DNA from: Neocallimastix lanati (nom. inval.)
Taxonomy: Eukaryota; Neocallimastigomycota; Neocallimastigomycetes; Neocallimastigales; Neocallimastigaceae
Assembly: GCA_016946835.1 (NCBI GenBank)
Contig: JACVTC010000057.1
Coordinates: forward strand, 487,501-537,500
DNA: 50,000 nt
Direction: 5' to 3'
Positions 1-11,294 of this stretch are shown here, piece after piece. Below the pieces are notes generated by a model, which was not told where the DNA came from, made no database searches, and saw nothing but the letters and a program-made list of their open reading frames with translations. A program made the translations under genes and the position numbers. How positions within the stretch are numbered: position 1 is the stretch's first letter; each line of letters begins with the position of its first letter.

Positions 1-245
1 GTGATCTAATACCCTTTGGAATATTTTTGTTTTCCACAAAATTCTGTAACATTATTTTCATATAAATTTGGTAATTCTATGTTTATTGAATCTTTTCATT
101 TATCCACATTTATTAATTCCCATAGATTCTTCAAAAGTTTTTGGAACTATTATATTTAAAATTTTATTTCTTGTACGGCTTCCATTTTCATCATCTGAAT
201 CTATTCTCCTCACAAAATATGATTTATTTAATATAGGTGTTTCTT
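1..245 (-). pseudogene. decayed coding remnant, unidentified
   Basis: Base composition is less biased here than in the sequence that follows, and the minus strand reads as protein-like blocks interrupted by stops and a frame change. One block includes VRRIDSDDENGSRTRNKIL and FEESMGINKCG; another in a different frame includes LYENNVTEFCGKQKYSKGY before a stop. I do not recognise the family. It could be part of an old transposon or a dead host gene running off the left edge. Being broken is well supported by the stops; the identity is open. Confidence 0.3.
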
Positions 246-617
246 AAATTGTCGAACTTTCTTGTTAAGTTTTTTAATATTTCTTTTTTCTTATATTTAT
301 TAAATATTTAATATTTTATAAATTGAATTTTGATATTAAAAATATGATAATAAGTTATTGATTCAGTGAGAATCTTAATCCGTTAAACTCTTTAATCAGA
401 AATAATATTTAATATTTTATTATGTATTTATTTATATATTTTTTTATTACATGTTGTTTATAACTATTTTTCAATAATAGTCTAACATTATTAGTAATAT
501 TTAATGTTACATTTCATGATACTATTAAAATATAAATATTTTACGTACAATAATGTAGTATAATGTATAATTTAATTAAACATATATCTACAATATTTAT
601 AATTATTATTTTTAACA
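246..617. other. AT-rich spacer without recognisable feature
   Basis: This stretch is TA-rich with short homopolymers. I see no open frame of note, RNA gene or repeat structure. If the CTNNBL1-like gene downstream is intact, this would be part of a long intron. Confidence 0.5.
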
Positions 618-916
618 TTTTTTTTTTTTTAAGACTTAGAGAATTTCTTTATTTAATTTATAATAATAATAAAATCACATGTTTTAAATGAAAAAAATAA
701 AATATATGAAATAAAATATTATATATTATAAAATTATAAAACTGCGTTAGAAGCAATAGTTTCTAACTTTTCCCATTCATCGATGATAAACACCACGTCC
801 ATTATTGCGAGTAATAATTTCAGTATTAGTGTTATCAAACTAATCTGTATCAGATCTTTCACTTGGAAGTGAAAATTCATGCCTTATCATTTCGACGTCG
901 ACGCTCTTGGCAACGG
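618..916 (-). mobile_element. LINE 3'-end fragment, copy A
   Basis: A T13 run at 618-630 (a poly(A) tail on the minus strand) is followed by sequence nearly identical to 1861-2175: the AAGACTTAGAGAATT start, the TGCGTTAGAAGCAATAG block and the TTTCGACGTCGACGCTCTT block are shared. It is therefore a second, strongly 5'-truncated copy of the LINE at 1847-3051. Small indels and substitutions relative to copy B break the reading frame, so it is dead. Similarity stops at about 916, only 15 bases before the splice acceptor of the CTNNBL1-like exon. I could not define a target-site duplication. Confidence 0.75.
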
Positions 917-931
917 TATATTATATTATAG

Positions 932-1138
932 GAAATAATACAAGAATATGGTGAAATAGATGAAGAAACAGAAGATATGTTTTATTTAAGAAGATTAGAT
1001 TCAGGTTTATTAACTTATCAATTAATATCACATATCATTGGACATCTTTGTATATTTAAGGAAATACCTGTAAATTATTATAATTATTATAAATATTCTA
1101 TATAATTTATTATATATATATATATTAATTTATTATTA

Positions 1139-1196
<58 letters not shown>

Positions 1197-1392
1197 GTCT
1201 TCATAAAAGATTAAAGAAAGAATTGTAATGTTATTAAATAGAAATAAACTAAAATTGAAAGATGTTAAAGCTGTTATTATTGACTATAGGGATAATTTGG
1301 GAGATACGAAAGATTCAGATATTATTGAAAAAGAAGAAATAAACAAAATTTTAGAATGTAGAAAAAAAAAAAAAAAAAAAACATTCAAATAA
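932..1392 (+). CDS. CTNNBL1: beta-catenin-like protein 1 (CTNNBL1) homologue, last two exons
   Basis: Exons 932-1069 and 1210-1392 join in phase 0 across a 140-bp intron (donor GTAAAT, acceptor AAAAG). The first encodes a segment containing DMFYLRRLDSGLLTYQLISH, the second IKERIVMLLNRNKLKLKDVK and VIIDYRDNLGD. This matches the C-terminal armadillo end of CTNNBL1, a component associated with the PRP19/CDC5L spliceosome complex, where the family has a YLRRLDAGL...LQ...YI block and a DYRDNLGD-like position before the C-terminus. The upstream boundary is an acceptor (TATTATAG), so earlier exons should exist, but none is visible on the + strand back to position 1, where a LINE fragment lies instead. 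The gene may be intact with a long interrupted intron, or be a truncated remnant. The last codons run through a 20-base poly(A), so the exact C-terminus is uncertain. Confidence 0.72.
1131..1196. repeat. (TTA)n microsatellite in the CTNNBL1-like intron
   Basis: An almost uninterrupted TTA repeat fills the middle of the 140-bp intron between the two CTNNBL1-like exons. Confidence 0.9.
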
Positions 1393-1846
1393 AAAGTATT
1401 ATTCTTCATTTTTTTTTTTTTTTTTTTTTTCATTATAATAATAAAATAATAATGAAATATATCTTTATATTTCAAAAGATTTTTATAAATTAACTATAAA
1501 ATAAATAAAATAAAACAAAAAAATCTTAAATTATATATTTAAATAAATATAATCTATTAATTGTATTAACAAGATAAATATATTATTTATGTATGAATTT
1601 TATTTAGAATAAAAAAATTAATTTCTTTTAAAAATAAATAATGGATAATTAATAATTATATTAATTAATCTATTATATCCACTAATATATCCATTTAATA
1701 TATATATATATATATTTTTATTTTAGTATTTTTCAAAAAAATTTTATTTTATTATACATTTTTATGATTTTTCCAGTTTTAACTTATTCTCATTTGATTT
1801 TTTTATTTATTTATTCGATCATTCATTCATTTTTTTATTATTATTA
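1393..1846. other. AT-rich intergenic spacer
   Basis: Homopolymer runs (T near 1411-1430) and TA-rich sequence only. The short minus-strand reading frame at 1284-1475 is a translation of these runs and of the antisense of the CTNNBL1-like exon, and I do not accept it as a gene. Confidence 0.6.
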
Positions 1847-1984
1847 TTTTTTTTTTTTTTAAGACTTAGAGAATAACTTTATTTAATTTATAATAATAAT
1901 AATAAAATTACATGATTTAAATGAAAAAATAAAAAATAAAAAATAAAATACATAAAATAAAATATTATATATTATAAAAGTGCG

Positions 1985-2170
1985 TTAGAAGCAATAGTTT
2001 CTAATAACTTTTCCCATTTATCGATGATAACACCACGTCCATCATTGCGAGCAATAATTTCATTATTAGTGTTATAAAACGAATCTGTATCAGATCTTTC
2101 ACCTGGGGGGAGGTGAAAATCCATACATGCCTTATCATTTCGACGTCGACGCTCTTAGCAACGGAAGATT
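1985..2170 (-). pseudogene. LINE ORF C-terminal tail in a shifted frame
   Basis: In one minus-strand frame this part of copy B reads through a sequence containing FHLPPGERSDTD, then FYNTNNEIIARNDGRGV and WEKLLETIASNALL, followed by a stop. The matching part of copy A (780-905) encodes recognisably the same peptide (SLPSERSDTD, then FDNTNTEIITRNNGRGV) despite frame damage. Substitutions that keep amino-acid similarity between two copies suggest this was the true C-terminal coding sequence of the LINE, now separated from the upstream ORF by frameshifts. Confidence 0.5.
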
Positions 2171-2239
2171 CAATAGATTCAACAGAATACCATTTCATCA
2201 TCAATCTAAAAGATCGACAAATTAATGGTATTACGCTTG

Positions 2240-3046
2240 TTAGAAACTCCGCAACCCCACAAAATACGGAACAGTCGACGAAGTTAAACTTTGTTTAAAA
2301 ATATTGTCAACTAATTGTCTTTGTTCCCCATCATTAAGTTTAATTTTTTCATATATTGAACGTCCACCATGAAGAGCACTCAATATAAAATAGTAAATAT
2401 TATTATCATAGTCCTTTTCTAAATCTAAAGAAACATCCAATGATTTTTGTTCAATTATCATTGCAAACTTCAAAAAGAGATCATCTAGAAAAGGTAAAGA
2501 TTTATTTCTGTAATTTTCCAATTCTTTACAGGCAAAGATCCAGTGAGAAAAGCTAAGTACACTAACACCACAATATGGGCAACATTTAGGGCAATCTTCT
2601 GAGACTATTTTTCTTTTAATGGAAATACTAATGTCAAATTTAAAATCACACCTAATTCGAGAGATCCAAAAGAATCCTAATTGATACTTAGGATGTTGAA
2701 ATGTTAAGATTTTGATTTCTGAAATAAATCCAAAATCGTTCTCCTTGTAAATAATTGCTTTTTTAGATTTTGAGAGTTTGAAGACATCTCTTTCCCAATA
2801 AAATTTTTTTATTTCACTTGTTTCCTTACCATTTAATTTCTTATCCAAAGTTCTTGATTCTTTAGTTCATGAGTAATGTAATATAGTAGGAATATTATTA
2901 GTGAGATGATTAATAATACATGATGAGTTTTTCCTTTTTCTAAAGCAGCGTAATTGAGATATAGCACAGACAGCTGAAAGAGGAGGTATTCTCGATTCAA
3001 GTAATAACATAGAGACTAATATAAGAATTACGAAATTTAAATCCAT
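2240..3046 (-). pseudogene. LINE ORF2 C-terminal remnant with zinc motif
   Basis: The open part (2240-2848, 202 codons) contains a CX2CX8HX4C cluster (CPYC...SHWIFAC), the arrangement usual for the C-terminal zinc motif of LINE ORF2 proteins. The same frame continues upstream to about 3046 but is broken by a TGA at 2867-2869. The first ATG-like start of the open part is not a real initiation site. No reverse transcriptase motif (YADD box) is present, so only the extreme C-terminus survives. Frame changes separate it from the tail peptide at 1985-2170. Confidence 0.65.
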
Positions 3047-3094
3047 AACTCCAATAACGTATTATTTTTAACGAACTGTAAAGTTTATCTCAAT

Positions 3095-3101
<7 letters not shown>

Positions 3102-3145
<44 letters not shown>
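3102..3145. repeat. A44 homopolymer
   Basis: Uninterrupted run of 44 adenines. It lies just outside the LINE remnant and could be a retroposed tail in + orientation or a slippage product. Confidence 0.9.
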
Positions 3146-3146
<1 letters not shown>

Positions 3147-3185
3147 ACTTTATTGTACTAGTAAAATATATATATATTTAAATTT

Positions 3186-3228
3186 ATAAAAACTTTTAAT
3201 ATTTCGTAATAATATTAAAAGTTTTTAT
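3186..3228. repeat. 18-bp perfect inverted repeat, 7-nt loop
   Basis: Bases 3186-3203 are the exact reverse complement of 3211-3228, with loop TCGTAAT. It lies about 400 bp downstream of the BSD gene stop codon (that gene reads leftward). Confidence 0.85.
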
Positions 3229-3517
3229 TTATTTATTATTATTTTTTATATTATTAATATATTATTATCATTATTTATTTTATTTTTCATTATTTTGTTA
3301 CAATAACAAATAAACTTGACAGTTAAGATAGATTCATTTTATATAACAAAAAGTTTTATAAAATATTTACAATTAACATTTTTAATTAACTATTATTGCT
3401 ATTACTTAATATATTATTTAATACATTATTATCTTTATTAAGTCTTATAATATATATTTGATATAAGTATATAATTCTATTATAGATATCATTATTATAG
3501 ATATAATAATAATAATA

Positions 3518-3568
<51 letters not shown>

Positions 3569-3631
3569 TATTTTATTTTATTTTTATTTTTATTTTTATT
3601 TTTATTTTTTACTTTATTTTTCTCAGTAAAT

Positions 3632-5872
3632 TTATTCCCAATTATCCCAATCATCATCTGTATCCTCTGTCTTTTTATCATCAGTTGCTGTTGCTGCTGT
3701 AGTAATAGTATTAGTAGTAGGAGCTGTATTATTTATTTTATCTTTTGGAGTGGAACTATCATCTTTTTTAACATCAGTTGGTTTATCATCATCATCATCG
3801 GAATCTGAATCCCATTTAATTTCTTCTTCTTCATTGATATTAGCAGCAACGTCTATAATATTAATAAATAAATAAATAAATAAATAATAAATAATAAATA
3901 AATGAATTTAATAAAAAAAAAATTAATTTTTATTATTATTTCACACTTTTTTTTTTTTTTTTTTTTTAATTTTAATTTTTTATCTAAATTATATTTAATC
4001 ATAATTTATATTAATATTATATTTTTATATAATATTACCTTTAACTAATTGTTTTTTGAGTTCTTCGGATTCTTCTAATTCCTTCAATTTGAAGAAATAA
4101 CGTTGCCAAAAGATTTCTTCTGGAAGACGAACTGGGACTAGTTTATATGTTAACATAAATCATAAATATTTTTCATTTTTATTAATATTTCATATATATT
4201 AAAATAAATTATTAAATTAATAATAAATTAATAATATATATATAATAAATAAATATAAATATACATTTAGATAATAATTTCTTTTATAAAAAAATAATAA
4301 TAATAATAATAATAATAAAATTATTAAATATCAATTACCAATAGTAGTATGATGATATTTAACTTCTTCAACTTGATCGAGAAGTTTATCAATTTCGACA
4401 TGATAAGAGAATAAATCGAATTTTTGAGTAAATTTTTTATATTCCTGAATTCTTTCAATGGAACTTTCTGGGTCGTATAATGGATCAATCAAATAAGTTA
4501 ATGGATCATCTTGAAGTTCATTTATTAAAGCTTCTTTTCTATCAAAACTATTTTTGATAATATTGATTATATTATTTTAAAAATTATTAAATATTTTATT
4601 TTAATAATATATATGTAATTTGAAATAATAAATAAAAAAATAAATATTTATATAATTATTTATATTAAAATAATATATATATAATAAATAATAATTATTA
4701 AAATATTGTTAATATTTAATTAAATTATAAATTAAATGATTGTAAATATATATATATATATATATTTATAAATAAAAAGAATTTATATATAAAAAAATTA
4801 CATCTTCTTCTTCTTTTGTGGAGCTTCTGGTTTGTTTTTATTTAATAATGAATTAATTCCTGCACTCATTTTATTTATTATACTACTATTTCTTTTAGCA
4901 CGTAAAGATATTCTTTCTGGTTCTTTTTCAACTTCATTTTCTTTTGGTACTTCTGTTTCTACTGAAGCAACTTCGTTTTCAGGTTTTTTTGCCATATCAT
5001 TAATTTTTTTCTTTAAGTTTTGTGATTCAGTAGTGATAGTTGTAACCAATTCAGATAAATCTCTTTAATAATAAAAATTATAAATATTTATGAAAATTAA
5101 ATAAATGAATTAATTTAAACATTTTTACCCTTTGATTGATAAAAATTTGAATTATATATATATATTTTTTTTAAAAAATATATATATCATATTATAGAAT
5201 TTATAATTACTTTTGATAGACTTCCTTTACTGTTTCTGACTATTTTTATTATTTTTATTGTAAAATTAAGTTAAAAAAAAAATAGATACAGAGAAAAAAT
5301 AAATAAATAAATAAAAAAATAAAAAAATTAAAATAAATATACAAATATAAAAATAATAATAAAAATTAATATAAAAATGAAAAAATATAATAATAATAAT
5401 AAATAAATAAAATATAAAATAAAATATAAAATAAAATATAAAATAAAATATAAAATAAATTATAAAAATAAATTATAAAATAAAATAAAATAAATATTAA
5501 GAAAAAAGATAAAAGAAAAATTTTATGTTTAAAATAAATGTATATATATATATATATACATTTAGACATTTAAATTTTATTTTGATATTTATTTCTTAAT
5601 TATTTATGTTTTTAACTTACTTGTTTTTTAACATTTTCAATAACTTTTGATAATGAAAAAGATTTCCAACGAGAATATATTGGTGAAATGGTTGAATTGG
5701 CTTCTTCTGTTGTTTCAGCATCAGTTTTATTATTTACAGTGGATTGACTTGTTTTTTCATTGGTCACACCGACATCTTTTTCTGATTTTTGAACAATTTC
5801 CGAAGAATTAGTTTCTACTTTTGTTTCATCAGTAATTACTTCAGTTGGAGTTGTCTTATTATCTACTTCCAT
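3632..5872 (-). CDS. BSD-domain protein, BSDC1-like
   Basis: Six exons on the minus strand: 5872-5621, 5239-5211, 5062-4802, 4547-4339, 4137-4039 and 3852-3632. Phases agree at every junction and give 356 aa. The N-terminal half has VKEVYQKDLSELVTTITTES (residues about 88-107), an amphipathic block that precedes the BSD domain in this family. The BSD domain follows at about 182-285, with DPLTYLIDPLYDPESSIERI and then RLPEEIFWQRYFFKLKELEE, whose FW...RYFF core is diagnostic. The C-terminus is acidic and low in complexity and ends DDDWDNWE. BSD domains occur in TFIIH p62, synapse-associated protein 1 and BSDC1-type proteins; the N-terminal block and lack of a PH domain favour the BSDC1 type, but the molecular role is unknown. 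Exon 2 is only 29 nt. Introns are TA-rich. Confidence 0.85.
5402..5456. repeat. 12-bp tandem repeat in an intron
   Basis: About four copies of an AAAATATAAAAT unit within the first intron of the BSD gene. The apparent minus-strand reading frame over it is repeat translation. Confidence 0.7.
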
Positions 5873-7028
5873 TATTATAAAAAGATTTTATATATAACTT
5901 CAAAGAATAAGAAAGAAAAAAAAAAAAAAAGTATATATATAAATTTATTATTAAAAATATAAAATATAATTATAAATAAATTTCATTAAATAATAAATAA
6001 TGTTATAAAAAAAATATATAAATATATAAAAATTGATTGGTTTTGATATTAACAATTTTAAATTTATATATATATCAATTGTTTTTTTAAAAAAAAAAAT
6101 ACTTTTTTCAAAGCTTTTCCTTCGTAAATAAATAAATATAATAAAAATAAAAAAAGAATATGGAAAATCAAAAAAAAGAAAAATAAATATATATATATAT
6201 ATTTTAAATAATATATTTTATTATTTTTTTTAATTAAAATTTAATACATAATATACTAATGAAATTAATTTAATAATGAATAATAAATGAATATATAAAA
6301 ATTTAATTTAATCAATGTTTAGTAAACATTTTTATATGTATAAATTAATAATTATTTAATTTTTAATAATTAAATTAATAAATATAAATAATAATTTTAT
6401 GATTATAATAAATATGCTTTTATAATACCTATAGTTTATAATATTATGAACACGTGACATTTATAATATATATATGTGCAAAAATAGCATAAAATAACAT
6501 ATATATATGTTTTAAAGTAATATCAAGGAATAGTATAATTTAATCGTAAAATATAAAATAAAAAATATTAAACATATATTTATCAACCACTATAAAAATA
6601 TATATTTTTGAATTTATTTCCAATTAGATATAAAAATTATTCACTAATTAGTATCATATAATAACAAAAAGGAAAACAAAAATCATTAAAATATATATAT
6701 ATATATATTTTTATTGTTTTTATTAAGTATCAAGGCAGTTCACAAGTAAAGATAAATTTACTAAGGAATAAACAAATAATAAAAAAAAAAAAAAAAATAA
6801 AATAAGTAAAAAAAATATTATTTAATTGTTATACTAAACAAAATTTAAAACAATACATAATTTTATTTTATAGCATATATGTATTATTTAATTATATATT
6901 AAATTTATAAAATTAACATTTTATTTTATTTTTATTATTTTATTTATTTATTTATTTTTATTTTTTTTTTTTTTTAAAAATATATATATATTTATTATAT
7001 TTAAATAAATAATATAAATAAATTATAG

Positions 7029-7088
<60 letters not shown>

Positions 7089-7165
7089 GTAATTTTAATA
7101 TGATAGCTCTACGTAAATTAATTGTATTTAATGGGATTAGATTCTAATAATTTATTTTTATTTAT
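5873..7165. other. AT-rich intergenic region between BSD and PDK1 genes
   Basis: Upstream of the BSD gene and downstream of the PDK1 gene (both leftward). It contains TA and poly(A) tracts, a (TTA)n block at about 7030-7088 and one CACGTG site at 6451-6456. No coding sequence or RNA gene is visible. Confidence 0.7.
6451..6456. promoter_or_regulatory. CACGTG (E-box) motif upstream of the BSD gene
   Basis: A palindromic CACGTG 579 bp upstream of the BSD start codon, in the wider context TCACGTGT on the gene's strand. Such sites bind bHLH factors in fungi and animals. In an AT-rich spacer it stands out, but its function here is a guess. Confidence 0.25.
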
Positions 7166-7591
7166 TTAAGATAAAAAGTATTTTGTTAGATCTGTATTCC
7201 ATACAGTAGCTTCTTCTTCAAAAAATTCAATACTACTCTTTTTACCATCTGTTATAATACTTAAATGAGTATTATCTTTTTGCTTTATTGTGGATTCGGA
7301 GGTGATAGCTACTTGCCCTTTGATTTCAAGTTTACTTTCATGAAATATTAAAAGACATGGTTGATCAGTTAAAACTAAAATTCTCTTTTTAACAAAAAAT
7401 CCTTGCTTTAAATTAACAAAACTATAACGGACAACAAATTCATTTGGTGATAAAAGATCAGCAAATGCTAAATTTTTTCTTTGTTCTTCAATTAATCTTC
7501 TACGTTCTCTTTGTTGCTGTTCAAAAAGTTTATCTTCTATCATTATATTATTTTTAAAAATAAAAAAAATTTTTTTTGTTAAATTGAGATT

Positions 7592-7631
<40 letters not shown>

Positions 7632-8534
7632 AAGATTTTTAATTCTTACCATCTTGAACATTTTGATTTTCTTGATATACTGGTTGTGATTCCGGTTCTG
7701 GATCCGGTTTAGAAAAATCAGCAGATCCTTGATTATAATATAATTCATTATTATTTTCATATAAAAATTCTGGTTCTTCGTTAAGACTACTGGTACTTTT
7801 CTTTTCAAAATGAACAGCTGGATTTGGTTTTAATTCAGGTGGAGTTTGAAGATGAATATTTTCCCAAACAATACCTTCAAAAAATGGATGTGATTTTAAG
7901 GCTTCATAACCTCCTCCTTCTGGAGTATCTGCACCAATTCTATGATTTGGATCTTCAACTAATAACTTCTTAATTAAATCTTTAGCAACTTCAGGTATTT
8001 CATCTGGTAAGGTATATTCCATTTTTAAAATTTTTTGAAAAGTTTGGTATTCATTGCTTGCTTTAAATGGTGGTCGTCCTGCTAAAAGTTGATAAATAAT
8101 ACAACCTAAAGCCCAAAAATCAGAACTTTTACATGTAGCTTTATCATTTAATAATTCTGGTGAAACATATTCAGCTATTTTTATTTGTTTATATATATAT
8201 TTATATATGTTTTTAATTATTTTATTATATATACATACATACATATATAATATAAATACATATATATATATATTTTTTTTATTTCATTTTGTTAGATGTA
8301 TTTTTAATTATTGTTATTTTATTATTGATTTTTATTTGAGTTGTTTTTAATTGAATTGTTAATTATAAAAAATGTATGAATTATAATTAATATAAATAAC
8401 ATAAATAGTATAAATATTAAAATAAATAAAAAGTGAATAAAAAAATTAAATAAAAAAATAGCAATAAAAAATAAAAATTAAATAAAACTCAAAAAAATTT
8501 TATATATTCATATTTTCATCATATTAATAAGTTA

Positions 8535-8633
<99 letters not shown>

Positions 8634-9334
8634 ACTTTTTTCAAATAAATATAAATAAATAAATTATTTAAAAATTTACCTGTTCCAACAAAAGAATTAG
8701 CTCTATTATTATCTTCTTCATTTTCTATTATTTTTGCTGTTCCAAAATCGGTTAATTTAATATGCATGTTTTGAGTTATTAATATATTTTCTGGCTTAAG
8801 ATCTCTATGAATAATATCTTTTTTATGAAGATATTCTAATGCTGAAACAACTTCTGCTACATAAAATTTAGTACATTCTAAATCAAAACTACCCATTTTA
8901 TGTATATAACCTAATAAATCTCCTTTTTCTGCAAGATCCAAAACAAAATATAAACTGTACTTATCTTGAAAAGTATAGTATAATTTCACAATTAATGGAT
9001 GGTTGTGGATTTTATTTAAAACAGTTTTTTCAACATTAACATATTTAACTTTTTTCTCTTTTATAATATGCTTTTTATTTAAAATTTTTATTGCAAATTC
9101 TTTTCCTGTACTTTTTTCACGAGCATGTGTGACTGTTGAATAGGAACCTTCACCAATAGTTTCAAAGAAATCAAAATCTTGTGGAGTACGTTTTCTTGGT
9201 TGGGGGCGTTGTTCTCCTGGACTTTGATTACCACTTGGTGGTTGTTGTAAACTTGAAGTTGAAGTATTAGTTGACATTTTTTTGTCTTTATTATAATTAT
9301 TATTATTATTGTTATTATTGTTATTATTATTCAT
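7166..9334 (-). CDS. PDPK1: 3-phosphoinositide-dependent protein kinase 1 (PDK1)-like kinase with PH domain
   Basis: Exons 9334-8680, 8174-7650 and 7536-7166 join in phase 1 at both introns and give 516 aa. After an Asn-run and a Ser/Pro/Gln-rich head, the AGC kinase domain starts near residue 53: GEGSYSTV glycine loop, FAIKIL lysine, HRDLKPEN catalytic loop, LTDFGTAK, and activation segment ANSFVGT-AEYVSPELL split by intron 1. The VEKTVLNKI helix and KLYYTFQD strand form the PIF-pocket side of the fold. A C-terminal PH domain lies in exon 3 (about residues 405-515), separated from the kinase by an acidic linker. This order, kinase then PH, is that of animal and fungal PDK1, which phosphorylates the activation loop of other AGC kinases at membranes. 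An alternative start is MSTNTSTSS at 9277, after the Asn-run. Intron 1 contains a long (TTA)n repeat. Confidence 0.93.
8534..8632. repeat. (TTA)n microsatellite in PDK1 intron 1
   Basis: About 99 bp of near-perfect trinucleotide repeat, close to the intron's donor end. The gene reads leftward, so the transcript contains the complementary repeat. Confidence 0.95.
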
Positions 9335-10333
9335 TTTTACAAGTATATAAATAATTTATAATATTTAAAAAATATAATTTAATTTAGAGGTGAAAAAGGA
9401 TATAAAAATAAATAAATAAATAAAAAAAAAAAAAAAAAAAAGATTAATTAAAAATAAGATTAAAATATAACATTTTGAAAAGTAATTTAAATTTATAATA
9501 AATAATTTATAATAACAACCAAAAATAATAAGAATAAATTAATATAATTGATTATTCAATTATAATTATTTAAATGTATATATAAAAAGGTTCTTATTAT
9601 TTATTTATTTATCAATTTATTTATTTTCTTACATATTATTATTATTGTTATTGTTATTAATTAAATAATAATATTTTAATTGTATTTTTTTAAAATTTGA
9701 TTCAATTAACATCTGAAATTATTTTTGTACTTTAATTTTTAAATATTCGTAATTATATATAAATTATATTTACCTTTTTTTATATATACAGTTTATATAA
9801 AAATAAATAATTTTGATTTTTATATATTTCTTAAATATAGATAAAATAAATTAAATTGAATAATATTCAAAAACAATAAAATATCTTAATAACGAAATCT
9901 ATTTCTTTTTTTTTTTTTTTTAATTATTAAAAATTTTCTTAATTTATTTCTCTATTATTTCTATCAAAAAAAAATTTTTTTTTCATTTAAATATTGAATA
10001 TTGTTGATTTTATAAAAAAAATAATTAATGAAATTATAATATCAATTTTTTTTTTTTTTTTGGAAAATCGAATTTATTTCATTTATAAATTGTTTTATTT
10101 GTTAAATAATAATAATAATTTTTTTCATTTGTTTCATATTTCAAATAACATTTTTATTTTATAAATGAGGATTTTAAATAAAATCATATTTCATCTTGTA
10201 TATAATATATTTTTAAAGTAAAAAAATTTATAATAATATTTGTTATTTAAAATGTTTTCTTTAGTAAGAAATCTTTAAAAAATAGATTATTTTACTTATT
10301 GATATTTATTTATAATATGAAATATTATAATAT

Positions 10334-10371
<38 letters not shown>

Positions 10372-11284
10372 TAAATATATATTGTATTAATAATTAATAC
10401 TAAGATTAAATATATATTTTATGTATATTTTTTCTATTATATAATTATTAATAAAAACTCCTTTATATTTTAATTATAATATTATATGATATATGATATT
10501 AAAAATTGATATATAATTTTAATATTATATTTGCTCCTTCTAATATCGTTCTTTCATAAACTTATATCATAAATTGAAATATTTGCATTACAATTATAAA
10601 TAACATTAATTTAAATATATAAATATATTTAATTCTAATTAAATAATAATAATAAAATAATTAATTTTTATTATGATGACAATAATTATTATGTGTTATT
10701 TCAACAAAATATCAATTTGTATATATTTTCTCATATTTTATCATACTTTTATAAAATAAAAATAATTTTAGATTTTAAAATATTTATAATATTTATATTT
10801 TTTGATTTGTTTGATTATTAATAAATAATTTTTTTAATTTAAATTTAATTAAAATCTATTATATATACTTAAAGCAATCTATTGTCTTCGTGAAAGTATG
10901 GTAAGTCTTTTTACTTCTTTATTCATAAACTATGGCCATACTAAATATATTGTATAAATTAATTAAATAAAAGCCCCCAAAAAAATCTAAATAAATTCTA
11001 AGTTTTGGCAATCATAATTTAGGAAGAGATACTTTCATCTAATAATTAAGAAAATCATAATTTTGAAGAAAATTTAATTATCATTTCAAAATTTAATGTT
11101 ATTTACAAATTACATTTTGAAATTCTCCTTCTGGTAAAAGGAAAAGTATTATAAATTTTCATTAAATATATTGTATCTATGACATAATGCTTTTTTAAAT
11201 TTAAAAAAAAAAAAAAAAAAATTTGATAAGATATATATATTATTTCTGAACAATTTTTTCATTGTTATATTATAGATCAATTAC
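9335..11284. other. AT-rich intergenic region, no gene seen
   Basis: Upstream of the PDK1 start codon. It consists of homopolymers and TA repeats (for example 10347-10372). A slightly less AT-rich patch lies at 10870-11035, with short opposed GAAAGTAT copies, but neither reading frames nor convincing terminal repeats are present. Confidence 0.65.
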
Positions 11285-11294
11285 ATTTGTAATA

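Larger units (their letters stand above)
1847..3051 (-). mobile_element. 5'-truncated, decayed LINE (non-LTR retrotransposon), copy B
   Basis: On the minus strand the unit begins near 3051, contains a broken ORF2 C-terminal region (2240-3046), a further coding-like tail (1985-2170) and a T14 tract at 1847-1860, which is the poly(A) tail of the transcript. The C-terminal zinc motif and shared sequence with copy A (618-916) identify it as a LINE family present at least twice here. It lacks endonuclease and reverse transcriptase domains and has an in-frame stop and frame changes, so it cannot move by itself. The exact 5' end and target-site duplication are not clear. Confidence 0.7.
3052..3631. 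other. AT-rich intergenic spacer with poly(A) and inverted repeat
   Basis: Between the LINE and the 3' end of the BSD gene lie an A44 tract (3102-3145), an 18-bp perfect inverted repeat (3186-3228), and a (TTA)n plus (TTTTA)n block (about 3508-3610). No coding sequence is seen. Confidence 0.7.

Noticed and set aside
10880-11040. Miniature inverted-repeat element suggested by GTGAAAGTAT and ATACTTTCAT
   Set aside because: The arms agree over only about 9 bp, and I could find no flanking duplication.
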